From Annona cherimola (taxonomy: Eukaryota; Streptophyta; Magnoliopsida; Magnoliales; Annonaceae), in contig CM059975.1 in the NCBI GenBank assembly GCA_030490835.1, forward strand, positions 30,846,133-30,910,132: a stretch of 64,000 bases of DNA, given 5' to 3'. Position 1 is the first letter of the stretch, and the number at the start of each line of letters is the position of its first letter. Both the position numbers and the translations under genes were made by a program. The notes below the pieces were generated by a model that saw only the letters and a list, made by a program, of their open reading frames with translations, did no database searches and was not told the origin of the DNA. This document shows positions 43,628 through 56,363 of the stretch, in pieces.

Positions 43628-46600
43628 TGTTGTGAACTCAACTAGAAAATTAAGGACAACCTATGTTTTGATGACAACAATTCAAATTTGAGTATTAAAG
43701 GATACTAACAAGATTAGTAAAATGATTTCAAGTTAGAAAATTCAAATACCAAAGTATAGCACACCACGTCCCATAGCCAAGTTGACTTAGACATTCGACT
43801 TTGGTTAAGTCTACTCTCAAGTCGACTTTAAAATGAAACTTAGGATGGAAAACCACAAGGAGTAAAGTGCAAGTAGGTCAAGTCGCAGACCCAAGTTGAC
43901 TTCAATTGTGACTTGGGCGAAGTCAATAGCTAAGTCGACTCAGAAGATTGCATATTTTCATTGACTCAAATTGGAACAGACGAAATAGCACCCCAAGTTG
44001 ACTTCACCTTATGACTTGAGCGAAGTCGAAGACCAAGTCAACCTCAGACTCTGACTTGAGTTTCTGAAAATTGAAACAAGACTAAAATACTAAGTGTTAG
44101 AAATGAAGTCGTGGACTCAGCTCGACTCCACTTGTGACTTAGACGAAGTCTAAGACCAAGTCACCTCAAATCAAGGACTTAGAAGATCGTAGCAAAGAAA
44201 TGTATTTCATAAAGTTCAAAATGTCAAACGGGCAATGAAGTCGCATAGCTAAGTAGACTTCACTAGCGACTTAGGCAAAGTTCCAAGGTGAAATCGACTT
44301 ACAGGTCACATATTTCCATTGACTGGTCAAGCTACACGCGGAGTCACACCTCAAGTTAACTCCACATGTGACTTGGTCAAATCGATGACTAAGTCAACCC
44401 AATATGGAACATGAAGAGCACCAAATTTGAAGGACTTAGAAGAAGGAAGTAGCCCAATCGAAGTAGCACTTTAAGTTGACTCCAGTCTACGACTTCATAC
44501 ATGACTTGAACTATAGCGTTAGAAAAATTCGAATGTTAGCGCATTTAATGTCAGCCACTTACTCTCCAACGTTCAAAATAACTCCTCCTCTATTTAAGGT
44601 ACAACAAAGGAAATTATGAGGGTTAGCTAGAGCATTGATTAAGGCTTACACCTTCTCTCTTACAAGAATTTAAGTGTGCATTAAATGCTCTACAAGAAGA
44701 ACTCTCACATTTACTACAAGAGTTGCAACACACTAGCAATTTCAAGCTTCTCGGAGTTCTCTTCTGTGCCAAACTACTCTATACATCGTGTAACATGAAG
44801 ATTTTTTTTTCTAATCCATTTTGTTGTATTGCTACTTGACTTGTTATTAAAGACTAAGGTCAAATAAAGAGTAGTATACGATTGGAGTGAGATTCACTGT
44901 CTACTTATGTTGTGATTGTAAAAATCCTTTATAGCTGTAATCTAGAAAAGAGTTAGGGTTCTAAGCTATATCATTGTTGAAATAGTGGAACCCAAGATAC
45001 AATGATGTATTCTTGGAAGAGTTTTTTTTTTTTTTTGATAGAAGAATTACTCTAGTCCGACCCCCTTTCCACTTGAAAAGGGTTCGGAGGAGAGAAGCCC
45101 AAGCAAATACTTGCCAAAAAATTGTCTGTACAGATTTTCGATGCAATTTCTTGTGGGGGAGAACCCCACCAAATAGAATGATCCTGTGCAGAAAAAGAAA
45201 CCAGGTCAGCTAAGGAATGGGCCACCCCATTTCCTTGCCTAAGAACATGGTGAAAAGAGAGTTGAGCATTTGAACTGAGGATGGATCTAATTTCGCTGAC
45301 GATATGTCCCACCGGTGAAGAGATGGCGCGATCACAAGACAGAAAAGAGCAGAGCAGAAGAGAATCCGTTTCAATTTGTATGTGGCCCAAGTTAAGCTGG
45401 AGGGCCCACTTTGAACCCAAAAGAAAAGCATATGCTTCCATCATCAATTGTTCCAACACACCCCTCCATCTCCACCCCTTGGCCCCAACAAAAAGACCCC
45501 TAGAGTCTCTAATAACCGCCGCCAAACCAATTACCATCCTTTCCCCCGAGGACCGCGCGTCAATATTCAGCTTGAAAACCCCATGTGGGGGGGCAATCCA
45601 CCTAGCCACAAGAGGGCGGTCCAAAACACAAGATTGACCAAGAAGAGCCGCCCTCCTGAGCTGATCCATATAATCATGGCACCACCGTAGTGTATCCCCA
45701 AAGAAAGGATGGACGCCCTCCTCCCTGCACTTGTTACGCAAAAACCATATTCGCCAGCAAAAAACGATAAAGAAAGCCAACCTGTCCAGATTATTGCCTC
45801 TAGACAGATTACGCAATGAATCCACCACCTCCGATACGGGAGAGTCCCGACAAGCCGCTATCCTGCCGATCCTTACAATACACGGGCATCTCAAGAACAA
45901 ATGATGATTAATATCTTCCACCTCCCTCTTACAAAACATGCAAGTCACCTCAACCGGGACACCCCTATGTGATAGGTTCCAAAGTGTAGGTAATGCGTTC
46001 TTCAGTAATCGCCACCCAAAAATCCTTATCTTACTAGGCAGCCTTGTCCTCCATATAGCCCAAAAGACACGATCCAGACAGGGCGAAGACGATGACAAAG
46101 ATAGCATCCTATGAGCCGACTTCACCGAGTAGTGACCATTGGGTTTAGGAGCCCAGAAGACACAATCCTGAACCACCCCCCGAGGTAGTGGTATGTGCCT
46201 AATTTCCTGCCAGCCAACCTCACCCACAGCAGCCACCACCCTCTCCTTGATCCATGACTTTGACTCCCCATTTATGAAGTGACAGACCAAAACATCCTCC
46301 GGTAGAGATAAAGGTAGAGGGCCCGCCTTGATCACCATAGAATCAAGCCAAACATCCTGAAAAAAACGAAGTCGATTACCATCACCCACCCTCCATTTAC
46401 ATCCAGATCGGATCGCCTCCCGCGCCTTGAGGATGCTCTTCCATGTGTAGGAGTCAGCCGGTCCCCCCGAACAACTCCAAATATCCGAATCCGGGAAATA
46501 TTTAGCTTTAAGAACTCTATAGCATAAGGAGTCAGTGTTGGATGCAAGCCTCCAGACTTGTTTCGCTAAGAGGGCGTAGTTGAAAGTCATTATGTCTCTA

Positions 46601-47421
46601 AACACCATTCCTCCTGCCCTCTTAGATTTGCACATCTCTGCCCAATCAACCCAGCTCATCTTCCTTTTATCTCCCTTCTCACCCCACCAAAATTTGCTTA
46701 ACATGCTGTTTATATTCAAACAAAAGGACTTAGGAAGAAGAAATATACTCATAGCGTAAGACGGGATGACCTGTGCAACAGCCTTAATTAAAACCTCCTT
46801 GCCCCCCCAAGATAGGAGGCGCCCCTTCCACCCTTGAATTTTTCGCCATATACGCTCCAGAATTCCCTTAAACATGCCTTTTTTGGATCTGCCAATCCAA
46901 GCCGGAAGACCCAGATAATGGTGGAGATCCCGTCCCTCCACCGCCAATAGCTCGGTTATCTCCCGCCGGTCGTGATCATTCATATTTGAGCTGAAGAAAA
47001 TGGAGGTTTTATCAACATTGACCATCTGACCAGAAGAACCCGCATAAGTATCAAGGATATCCAACAAGATCCTAATGTCCGCTCCTTCCGCCCGAACAAA
47101 AAGCAAAGCATCATCAGCGAAAAGGAGATGAGAAATCTGTGGACCCGACGGATTGATTCTGATTCCATGTAGCGCCCCTCGGGCCACCGCCCTTGAAATG
47201 AGAACAGAAAGACCCTCCACACTAAGTAGAGAGAGTTGTCCCAAACCACTATAATTTCTTATATCTTATGTCTGTGATCTTATTTGCTCTATACTCTTCA
47301 TGTTTTCATTTAAGTGGACAAGGCCCACAAGGGGCTAAGTTTTTTTTTTTGCCAAAAGAAACTCAAAAGAATCCAATTCACCTATCCTTTCTTGGGTTTT
47401 GCCACGAACTTGTGACTAACA
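43628..47421 (+). mobile_element. Sirevirus-type solo LTR, interrupted by a LINE
   Basis: It starts TGTTGTG, ends GACTAACA, and is flanked by ATTAT on both sides (43623-43627 and 47422-47426). No polypurine tract precedes it and no internal region follows. Without the LINE (45022-47228) it is about 1590 bases, close to the 1611-base LTR at 2524, with the same segment order (TTGATGA...ACTAA near the start, TCTTGGGTTTTGCCA near the end). The AAGTCGACT modules at 43780-44510 are mostly degraded to AAGTTGAC or AAGTCAAC, consistent with an old methylated copy. Confidence 0.85.
45022..47228 (-). mobile_element. 5'-truncated L1-type LINE with a 730-codon open frame
   Basis: A poly(T) run at 45022-45036 is the poly(A) tail. 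The minus-strand frame (45052-47244, with its first few codons in flanking LTR sequence) stays open for 730 codons. It contains the reverse transcriptase from just before the catalytic FADD box (residues 42-45), then GWKGRLLSWGGKEVLIKAV (about 145-163) and a zf-RVT region (PSKIRIFGWRLLKNALPTL; CMFCKREVEDINHHLFLRCP). The C-terminal RNase H domain follows (FKLNIDARSS, MMEAYAFLLG, ETDSLLL, GNGVAHSLAD). The endonuclease, ORF1 and the N-terminal half of reverse transcriptase are missing, as usual in 5' truncation. The open frame indicates recent insertion, later than the LTR that hosts it. I find no convincing target duplication beyond about 4 bases. Confidence 0.9.
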
Positions 47422-47426
47422 ATTAT

Positions 47427-48480
47427 GATATCACGTCAAATAAAAAAGTGTGTAAAAATACAACGATTTCAAGCCCAAAATGTTAATACCAATATTTTTT
47501 TTTACAAAAAAGAATGCAAATTAATTAAAGAGAGACCGGTGAGCTAGAAAGATGCGCGAGCTTATGGAAAGGCAAATGAAGAAGGTGCTTGGAAATTGCA
47601 TTGAGCAAGACGGCATATACGGATGAAGATCACACGTAGGGTATATATCACCTTCAAATCCTTGTCTTGAATCCGATTCCTTGCTTTTTTGAATTTTTAT
47701 ATCCAACCTTTCTCTCCTTACCACGTCAGCATGACTTGGCATCTTCACATACTCCTTTATGTTAATTTGTCAGAAATTAATACGAATTGCAATTATATAT
47801 AGCGTATGATTAGGCATTCACCTAGCATTTACTACTTTTACCTATCAATCTTAACACAAGTCAAGTCGACATCTTAATTAATATTAAATTTTCTACAAAC
47901 CCGTAGCTAAACTAATCTAGGCAATCGGATTCCCAAAACTAAGCAAAGATGCTTGACATAACAACATGCCAAATCTCGAACCAAAGAAATAGAGGCAATG
48001 TGTATCCGTACATATCTTTCCAAATCAATAATTTCACTAGAAAAATAATTTTACTACCCAAGTTCATGGGGAAAATGTTTTTTGAAATTTCAAAGGATCG
48101 GAATTGGGTGATTTAGTCCCTTAAAAGATCAATCCAGGAAATCGAAATGGTTAATTATGTTTAAAAATATATGTATAGTTAAGGGCATAGTATTGATAGA
48201 ATTTTGAGCTACAGAATTTAATAATCCAAAAGCAAACTTTTAAAGTATTCTTATTGATTAGCTAGTGAATAATTGTATATATATCTTATAATAATAAAAA
48301 ATTTATTTGGGTTGGGTTTAGTTTAGATCCTTGCTTTTTGGTCCTTGGTTACTTACTGTATATATTAACTTGATTCCCTGGTTTAGTTCCGGGCTTAACC
48401 CTAGGAGAATAATTTGGAATAAACCTCAAAGCTCTTACGAATTTTAAAATTTTGATGTTTGATAGAAAATCTAATCCATT
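47427..48480. other. Gene-free stretch
   Basis: AT-rich. Short frames only (75 codons, minus, 47521-47748) without known features. Confidence 0.4.
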
Positions 48481-48660
48481 CATTGTATTTAACATGTATA
48501 TATATATATATCTATTTATTCAAAAATTATAAAACTTAGTTTATATGTTAAATGAACTTAGATAAATAATTATATGGAAAAAATAAAAAAAGTGTTTTGA
48601 ATAGATTTTTTGAAATAGGTTAAGCAAGTCATTTGCTTAATGTGGGTTGATAGGATCACT
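48481..48660. mobile_element. Partial foldback repeat, family A
   Basis: Contains TGTATTTAACATGTATATA, AAACTTAGTTTATATGTTAAAT and the right tip GTTAAGCAAGTCATTTGCTTAATGTGGGTT, i.e. the 4734 sub-type, but the left tip is missing. Confidence 0.5.

Positions 48661-48664
<4 letters not shown>

Positions 48665-48709
<45 letters not shown>
48665..48709. repeat. (AT)n microsatellite
   Basis: About 22 AT units. A comparable run is at 49807-49845 in RGLG intron 1. Confidence 0.9.
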
Positions 48710-48713
<4 letters not shown>

Positions 48714-48717
48714 CAAT

Positions 48718-49075
48718 TCAGTGTAGTTACATGCACGCTAAGTTAAGGTACATTTAGCTTAAAATGGGCCTTATATGCATTTAAATTTATTAATATTTTA
48801 TACAATTATTTATCTATGTATAAATTATATCTTAGATAGTTTACATGTTGAAATAATAATTTTAAAATTATTATTTATATCAGACTATTTTATTATGTTT
48901 GTTTTTGTACCATTTTTAAAAGGGCCCTGTACACATTCAATTAAGATGAAAATTGATAGGCTAATAAAAAAAATAATTCTAAATATAATTGGTATAGTAG
49001 ATGTACATTTTATGATCATATGAGGCTCAATTTGAGCTAAATACACCATTAGTTCCAGTGTATTTATACGCACGG
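48718..49075. repeat. Family B repeat, single copy upstream of RGLG
   Basis: It shares TATACAATTATTTATCTATG, GTTTACATGTTGAAA, CTATTTTATTATGTT, TTGTACCATTTT and GGGCC blocks with the pairs at 5168 and 19443. Its right end is about 90 bases from the RGLG TATA box. Confidence 0.65.
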
Positions 49076-49163
49076 GAATATTTTCCAAACATATAGACAC
49101 GTATGTATATATAGGCTTGAGTAATCTTTCATTAACTAACCAGAATTTCATTTCGTACATAGG

Positions 49164-49174
49164 TATATATAAAA
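49164..49174 (+). promoter_or_regulatory. Putative TATA box of the RGLG gene
   Basis: TATATATAAAA about 75-85 bases before the start codon at 49248. Position fits a core promoter with a short 5' UTR. Confidence 0.5.
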
Positions 49175-49247
49175 GCGCCACCGGTTTATTGAAGCTCTAA
49201 TCAGACTCCAACTTCAAATAGCCTAGCTGCTGCAATATTTTGTAGTT

Positions 49248-49802
49248 ATGGGCAATAACATAAGGAAGGAAATACGGCAACGGGAAATACATGGCAGCAG
49301 AAGGAGTAACGATTTCAGGGCGGGAAATATGTTGAGAGGGTTGTCGCGGATGGGGAGGAGTAGTATCGGCCGCCGATCCTCATCCTCCTCCATGGCCACG
49401 CCGCTACCTCCTCCTCCTTCGAGCTCTCATCTCCCTCCCCGCCGTATGCTCTCCAACCAACGAAAGCCCACCATGAAATACGCTTTCATTCCTGATAACT
49501 ACCACTCCCTTGAACAGGTTGATAAATCTATACATCCTCCTTAATTATGTATATTTATATTTGATTTCCTCCTTAATTATTTAAACTTTATATATGCGCG
49601 CATTCTGTCCCGTTACATTATTTGATCCCTCTCTCTAATATTCTGATCATAGTTTCACCGCACTCATTTTTTAATGTGTAAATTATTTGTTATAAAATTT
49701 AAAATTTATATATGAATAAATAATTCTGTAAATTTTTATTATATTCTAATATATTTGGAGCTCATTTTTGGGCAAATTGCCGCTTTATGGATGCAGTTAA
49801 CA

Positions 49803-49847
<45 letters not shown>

Positions 49848-52800
49848 TTTTTTAGGTTATCTGTTTCTTCATTGGGTTAGTTTTACTAATTAAGCGGGCA
49901 ATCGTAAAAACCATTTTGGCAGTTAATCAACCTTCCAATCTAGTCCAGTTTGATTTTAAAAAAGAAAACGTGGACTGAAGAATTATAGGAGATCTATACA
50001 TGCATTTAGATAAGATCAGTGGTTTAATTAATATTCTGTAATGTCGAAATTAACAAATAAGTTTTGGGATTGAACGACCGGCTTAACTTCTATATGGTTT
50101 TAATAACAATTAATTAATGTTGGTCTTTAGGCTTATTAATTTGGAAGGTTATTTGAACTCTATGATACAAATGCCAATAATTAGTCTAATTGCGAGCATA
50201 TATACAGTTGCATGGATTCATGGTGCTAGCTAGCTAGTCGTTGAGCTGGGCCTTGCTTGTTTCTTCTGCTTCTTCAACTAATAATTAAATAAGGTCGGGA
50301 CTTTACCAACCGGGTTATCCACATTTGCAGCTCATAACTTTCATTAGTTATGCATATGCTTGCAAAAACCCTTGCGGAACTAATATGCCAGTAATGACCT
50401 GTAAAACATATGGGAACAAAAGGAAAAGGAAAAGGGGTAAAAAAGGCAAAAAAGCTGGCATGCAATGTCAATCTAGCTTGGCAGGTGGACCACACTAGAT
50501 GCCGTGGACATTATTTAGGTGGGGAATAGATGCCATCGGTTTATTCGGATGAGGAGTTGGGGCCTAACCCATGATGGTCTTTGAATTAAATGGGTTTCAC
50601 CAAGTTCCCTGACCCTAAGCCGCCATTAACGACGTTTGGCTTGACAATAATTTATTACAAGGTTCAATATGTCTATATATATATATAAAAAAAAAAAAAT
50701 TCAGTTTTCTAATTGAGAATGTAGTTATTATTATGCATTGATAAAAAATTTTCTTGTGGGACATGAATTTATTTCTCTTAAAATATATATATATTTTTAA
50801 AGCAAATATAAGTGATTTGATTTTATGACCAACCAAAATTTTTATCATTGTAGTAAGTTAGAAACACAATTGTTCGCTAAATGAAAATTTGAAAATCTAA
50901 TACAAATTTCTATGTTAATGATATGGTTTCATGTTTCATGCGCCGGCACATGAACTACATTGATTTTTTTTTTTAATTTTGAAATTGGAAAAAAAATAAA
51001 TAGAAAGATCACAAAGTGCAAAATTTTACACATAAGAATTGGATGCTTGGTCTCGATAAAAAAAAAAGAAAAGAAAAGAAAAGAATTTGATGCTTGTCAA
51101 AAGCTCAACAACAAAACCAGAAAAGAAAAAAAGCCTTCATCCAAACGTATGCACCGAGGCTCAGTGCATGCACACTGTTGCATTGAATGGCATTACGTGA
51201 AATTTTTTAAAACGTTAAAAGTGCTCCTAAGATAGCATAAAATGGTGTTTTTTTTCCCATGTAATTAAAAATCACATAAAATGTGTAGTAAAAATAATCA
51301 CATAAAATATATGGTTTATTTTATCAAAGACTTGAAACTAGGGAGTTTGTTTTGAAAAATATCATAAAAAATTTCAGTACTGGGAAGATACAATTATGCA
51401 CATGTAGGTATGTAGGTACTAATTTGCCAAAAGTCCCATCTACATTTTCTTATTTTGTTACCATTGATGCTAGTTTTACATTTTTCTTTATGGATAAAAA
51501 GAAATTCCTCATTTTGAAAATCTGTCCTTTCTTATTCTACCGTTCGTATTTCATCCGTCTCCGTAGCTATTTTGTGATGAAGTCTCAAGTAACATAGTTT
51601 ATGACTGCTATTAAGGAACGTTTCGGGTTGTATCTCATATGCATTTCATCACATAATAAAAAGCATTTGAATGCCTCTAACGGTGATTTGCCTGTTATAG
51701 GTTACTGCTGCCTTAAGAGAAGCAGGGCTAGAATCATCAGACCTTATACTTGGAATTGATTTCACCAAAAGTAATGAGTGGACAGGTCTGTTAAATTTTT
51801 GTTTGGTGCCTATGAGATGCTTGTTCAAAATCCGATTATGTTTATTTGGAATTCTTACATCTTTCCTTATTGAAGGCAAACAGTCATTCAACAACCGGAG
51901 CCTGCATGCTATTGGTCCAACGCCCAATCCATACGAGCAAGCCATTACAATAATTGGAAAGACCTTGGCTCCCTTCGATGATGATAATCTGATTCCTTGT
52001 TTCGGATTCGGTGATGGTTAGTTCTTATATTTCTTTCATTTCACACCAGAATTTAACTTACTTTCCACAAAGTTTCGTTCCTTTATCGTATTTGAGGTAA
52101 GAACAGCAAACTCAGCATCAATATGCTATCCATCCATACTTGTTTATAGATCCATTAACATGTCCAGAACAGTTGATAACTTGTTCATCCCACTTGAGCC
52201 GATCCACTAGCCATAGGATCTAATACACATGCCTCTTTGATTCTTAGTACAAGATCTCATGAATCTTATCTAAACGTAAGCAAATTCACACTAAACAAAT
52301 TCTCTAAGCTTACTCCATTAGAGAAGAACCATGATTCCACCATTTATTAATCTCTCTCCCCCACCTCTTCCTCTCTCTGTCATGAACCAACTCTCGTCGA
52401 TGAATCAAACAGCATTCTAGAAGACATGGGTTACACCCTTAAATATATAAATATATATAATATTATTGCAGCCTGCTATTATGTCCACAATTCCTTATTC
52501 ACTCTTTTCACATGACAGCAACCACACATGATGAAGCAGTGTTCAACTTCCATACTGATCGTTCTCCTTGTCATGGTTTTGAGGAAGTTTTGGCTTGCTA
52601 CAAGAGGATTATTCCACAATTGCGATTGTCAGGTTTGTTTTTCCCTCCAAGTGAAATAACAGAAATGAATGATTATGTTTTGTTCTGCCTCTTCTATATA
52701 AAATGTGGAGATTTCACCCATCACATTGAATAGAATCATTCTTAATTTCTAGGAAGAACAGAAATTGGATAAAAAGGTCATATATAAGCCCACAGATCCT

Positions 52801-55800
52801 TACATCCACACAAACATCCTTATCTGCCAATTCAACATACAAACTTCCTCGTGAAGGAATTGCTTTGAGTTTTATGTGTCATCCAACTTGGACGTTGTTT
52901 ATTCTTTGCTCATGCTTTTTTGTTTTTCTTTTTCATGAAAGAATTTTTACGCTCAAATTGGATGCTGTTTATTCTGTACTGATTCTTTTTTTGTGAAGGA
53001 ATTCTTACACCATCCATTTCTTGTCTCTTTGAAAAGGGCCCACTTCCTTTGCACCAGTAGTTGAGGCTGCGATTGACATGGTTGAGAGGCATGGTGGGAG
53101 ATACCATGTGCTTGTTATCATTGCAGACGGGCAGGTAATGATTGAAACACTAACCCCTAATTCTAATTGGTGACAGTTTGCAGGTTTTTGATCTTACTCT
53201 TATTATAAAGGTCACAAGAAGTGTTGACACAGGGGATGGGGAACTCAGCCCACAGGAGAAGAAAACAATTGATGCCATAGTCGAGGCAAGGTATATCCCC
53301 ATCATTAATTGATAATAATCTTTGAATTCTCATAATTGTTTCCATATGGTTTCTATACCATATCTGTTCAGTATGGTATCATGTACCTAACATGTTATCC
53401 ACAATCACCAGGGAACAACTACTATTCTGCAGAATGTGGATGCCTTAGTTTGATAAGATATTTGCAGAATTTATCATTATAGAAACCTTAAGGCTTATTT
53501 GATTTTTTTTGTTTTGGCTTTTTGCATGATCAGTAAATATGCTTTATCAATTGTACTTGTTGGGGTTGGAGATGGGCCTTGGGACGACATGAGGAGTTTT
53601 GATGACAAGCTTCCAGCCCGTGAATTTGACAATTTTCAGGTAGTACAGCTTCTACATTATGTTTCTGAAAGTCATATGATTGTTTGATTTTCCAGGACCG
53701 AACATGTACAAAATAAAAAGTGGTTGTGTAAATATAAGCTTATTAAGTCATTATCGTAGGCTTTCAAGCTCCACTTATCAACCATATGGAAAAATCCGCA
53801 TCATTTTTCTGTCATTAGCTAAATTGATGTTCAGATCATCCATTGGCAGATTCCCAAAGAAAACAAGCATTCTTCCAAATTGAAACATCCTGCACATAAA
53901 GTCAAGGACCCAAAAGATAGATAGACTTTAATATGTAAAAAAAAAAGGGCAAATGAATTATATTTTTTGTTTGTATGAAGCCCATGAAATCAATGATAAT
54001 ATGGCAACATGGCATTTGAAGTTAAGATGTTGAAGAGTAGCTGTTTTAAAATGTTTGGCTGCATCAAAATGGGATGATAGAACTAACAGAATATCTAGTT
54101 TGAAACATTTTTCATGGAAAAAATTTCTGTCATGAACCATAGAAATACAAGGTGTTTTTGGCATCCCATAAACTTGTGAATCTAAAACTTTTTATTCTCC
54201 ACAATTACCCTATTTTCTAATCATTTCTCCACATCTTCTTATAAAACTACCTTACGTTTCAATTATTTCTCCACAACTATCTATACAACTATTCTATCTA
54301 TTTTAACTTTATTTTCTTTACCCCTTACTATTGCCCCTATTATATCACATCACTTCTCGCATTTCAAAATATTTTACACCAAAAAATTTCCATTCAAAAG
54401 TTTAAAAAATTTTACCAAATACCAAATACACCCATAGTTATGTGACACTTGACTACAGAACCACACATTATAGGCTTCACAAAAACATGATGGTAAAATT
54501 TAGTGTAAGAATTCATAGCATTTCCTAAGCGCATAGCATAAGATTGGAAGATATATGACTTACATTTGCTACAAAACATTATTAAGTTAGATCCGTTACT
54601 GAGGATGAATCGATGAGTGGAATGGAAGAGTGATTTATTGCAGTTAAAAATTGGATGAAATTGGAATATCTAGGAATGGAACTTCTTCAAGAACTTGAAT
54701 TATATTTCAAGAATTTGGCACTCATACTCCGTGGCTTAGATTAAATACCATGTTTTTTTACTCTAGATTTAGGTTATAGAGTAATTCCATTTTTAAAATT
54801 TTTTTCGCAAATAGGAAATAATAGTTAGGCTTGATAGTTTAACTGCTTGGATCTCAATGCCAATGCCCGCCTTGAGTAAACACTCACCAACTTTTAATAA
54901 TAGGGGTTATTTATTACCTGACAGATATTCCTGATTTGATAGTTTGAAATAATGGACTGATGTAGAGAATGACATTATCCAAGAGACTAAAACCCATAAG
55001 TGATTGATAATAATCACCAATCAAGAAAATGGTTGGAATAATAAACAGCCCTGACTACATGTGACTTATACAATCAATGAAACAACTTTCGTGTCTAATG
55101 TTTGGACAACGGATTTGAGAATTCAGTTAGCATTAATTCAACAAGAGTTCAAGAATTCCGAATGACTGGCCATCACATTGGAGCCTACCTAGTACCTAGG
55201 TGATATGCCTCAATAATGAGACTGATCTGATCAACATATGGTCTTCGTTTGTTCAATTTCATTGAAGGTAGAAAACGTTATCATTTTTGCCTAACCACAG
55301 TTCTCTTTTGTGGTTGTGCACTCATATAATAACCAAATAGGCCAGACTATTAGAAATTTATGGCTTCCTTTATGCTGTGCTTTTTTATTGAATGATGCTT
55401 TCTGTGCAGTTTGTGAACTTCACTTCCATCATGTCTAGAAATGACAGCCCTTCTGATAAGGAAGCAGCATTTGCTCTAGCAGCGCTCATGGAGATTCCTC
55501 TTCAGTATAAAGCAACTAAAGAATTCGGCATATTGGGGTAGGTAGCATTAGCCACAATTCTTTATGTCCAGCACTTGAATTAAACTGCCATTGTGTTCTT
55601 ATGATATGTGGGATGAAAGACATGTGACAGGGAAAGCTAAGAAAGTCGTTACTCGCCCTCCTCCAGTTCCATATGCACGCCCACAGCAGCTACCAAGAGC
55701 AGAAAGCAACCTTCAGGAGCCATCAGCTGGTGAACGTAGTCAGGTAGTGTCAAATGTTTGGATATTTGGATTTAAGGCTGGTTGATGATGCATTAGAGTA

Positions 55801-56363
55801 CTATCCGATGAATGCTTAGATTCAAGTAGCTCAATTTATGAGAGAACTGGGAGTTTGACTGTGTACCTCAACAGAGCGATGTAATGCATCTTCTTGGATG
55901 GGATTTAGCCCAAATGAATATAATGTGCAAGTTCTACGCGAATCTCATAAGCTCAAAGCAGACAATGATGCTCTAACTGAGTTGGAGTTGTTATATTACA
56001 AAATCAATACCATGCATATGCTTCAACTTGTAATAACATTTGTGAAGGCATTGTTGTTTTGGGTTTTTCTAACTTCTCTATTTTTGCATAGGTATGTCCA
56101 ATTTGCTTGACAAATCCAAGAGATATGGCCTTTTCATGTGGCCATACGGTAAGCCATTACAGCAATATTTCTTTCTTAGATCTTTTTACCCTTGATTGGC
56201 AGTTCTTCCCTTTTCATATTAGCTGCCAGCCTGCCATTTTCTCTAATGTCTTTTTAAAATGTTTATATGATTTCAGACCTGCAGTGAATGTGCACCCAAC
56301 TTATCCCTTTGTCCAATTTGCCGCACGAGAATTACATCTCGACTGAGGCTTTTTACAGGATGA
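49248..56363 (+). CDS. RGLG: RGLG-type copine-domain RING E3 ubiquitin ligase, 11 exons, 429 aa
   Basis: Exons inferred from homology and GT-AG sites: 49248-49517, 51701-51785, 51876-52016, 52519-52632, 53037-53134, 53211-53290, 53534-53639, 55410-55537, 55620-55743, 56092-56148 and 56277-56363. Phases join without a stop to give 429 residues. The start MGNN has Gly2, a possible N-myristoylation site as in known RGLG proteins. Residues 1-80 are basic, Ser/Pro-rich. The copine/vWA domain spans about 84-345: [15 protein letters not shown] with MIDAS-like Asp110/Thr112/Ser114, [21 protein letters not shown] at about 231-236, [25 protein letters not shown] Pro-rich linker ([13 protein letters not shown]) precedes a complete RING: C384, C387, C398, H400, C403, C406, C413, C416. 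Family knowledge: RGLG ligases ubiquitinate targets in auxin, jasmonate, ABA and drought signalling. The closest RGLG paralog is uncertain. The exon 8/9 junction (acceptor at 55619) is the least certain join; a competing site nearby creates a stop. Confidence 0.93.
49518..51700 (+). other. RGLG intron 1, 2183 bp
   Basis: GT-AG intron with an (AT)n run at 49807-49845, a family B fragment at about 49675-49800 (GAATAAATAATTCTGTAAA, ATTCTAATATATTTGGAGC) and a GA/AAAG-rich stretch near 51058-51085. Frames inside are short and unrecognised. Confidence 0.75.
53640..55409 (+). other. RGLG intron 7, 1770 bp, carrying a MITE
   Basis: GT-AG intron between the GDGPWDD exon and the FVNFTSIMS exon. It is enlarged by the family C MITE at 54151-54433. 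The rest is AT-rich without recognisable features. Confidence 0.75.
54151..54433. mobile_element. Tourist-like MITE, family C, in RGLG intron 7
   Basis: Ends GGTGTTTTTGG and CCAAATACACCC. The interior (TTTATTCTCCACAATTACCC, CTATTATATCACATCA) matches the copy at 12173. No clear 3-base duplication remains. Confidence 0.75.

Noticed and set aside
45022..47244. Treating the 730-codon LINE frame as a host gene
   Set aside because: It carries reverse transcriptase, zf-RVT and RNase H motifs with a poly(A) tail and sits inside an LTR, so it is a truncated LINE.
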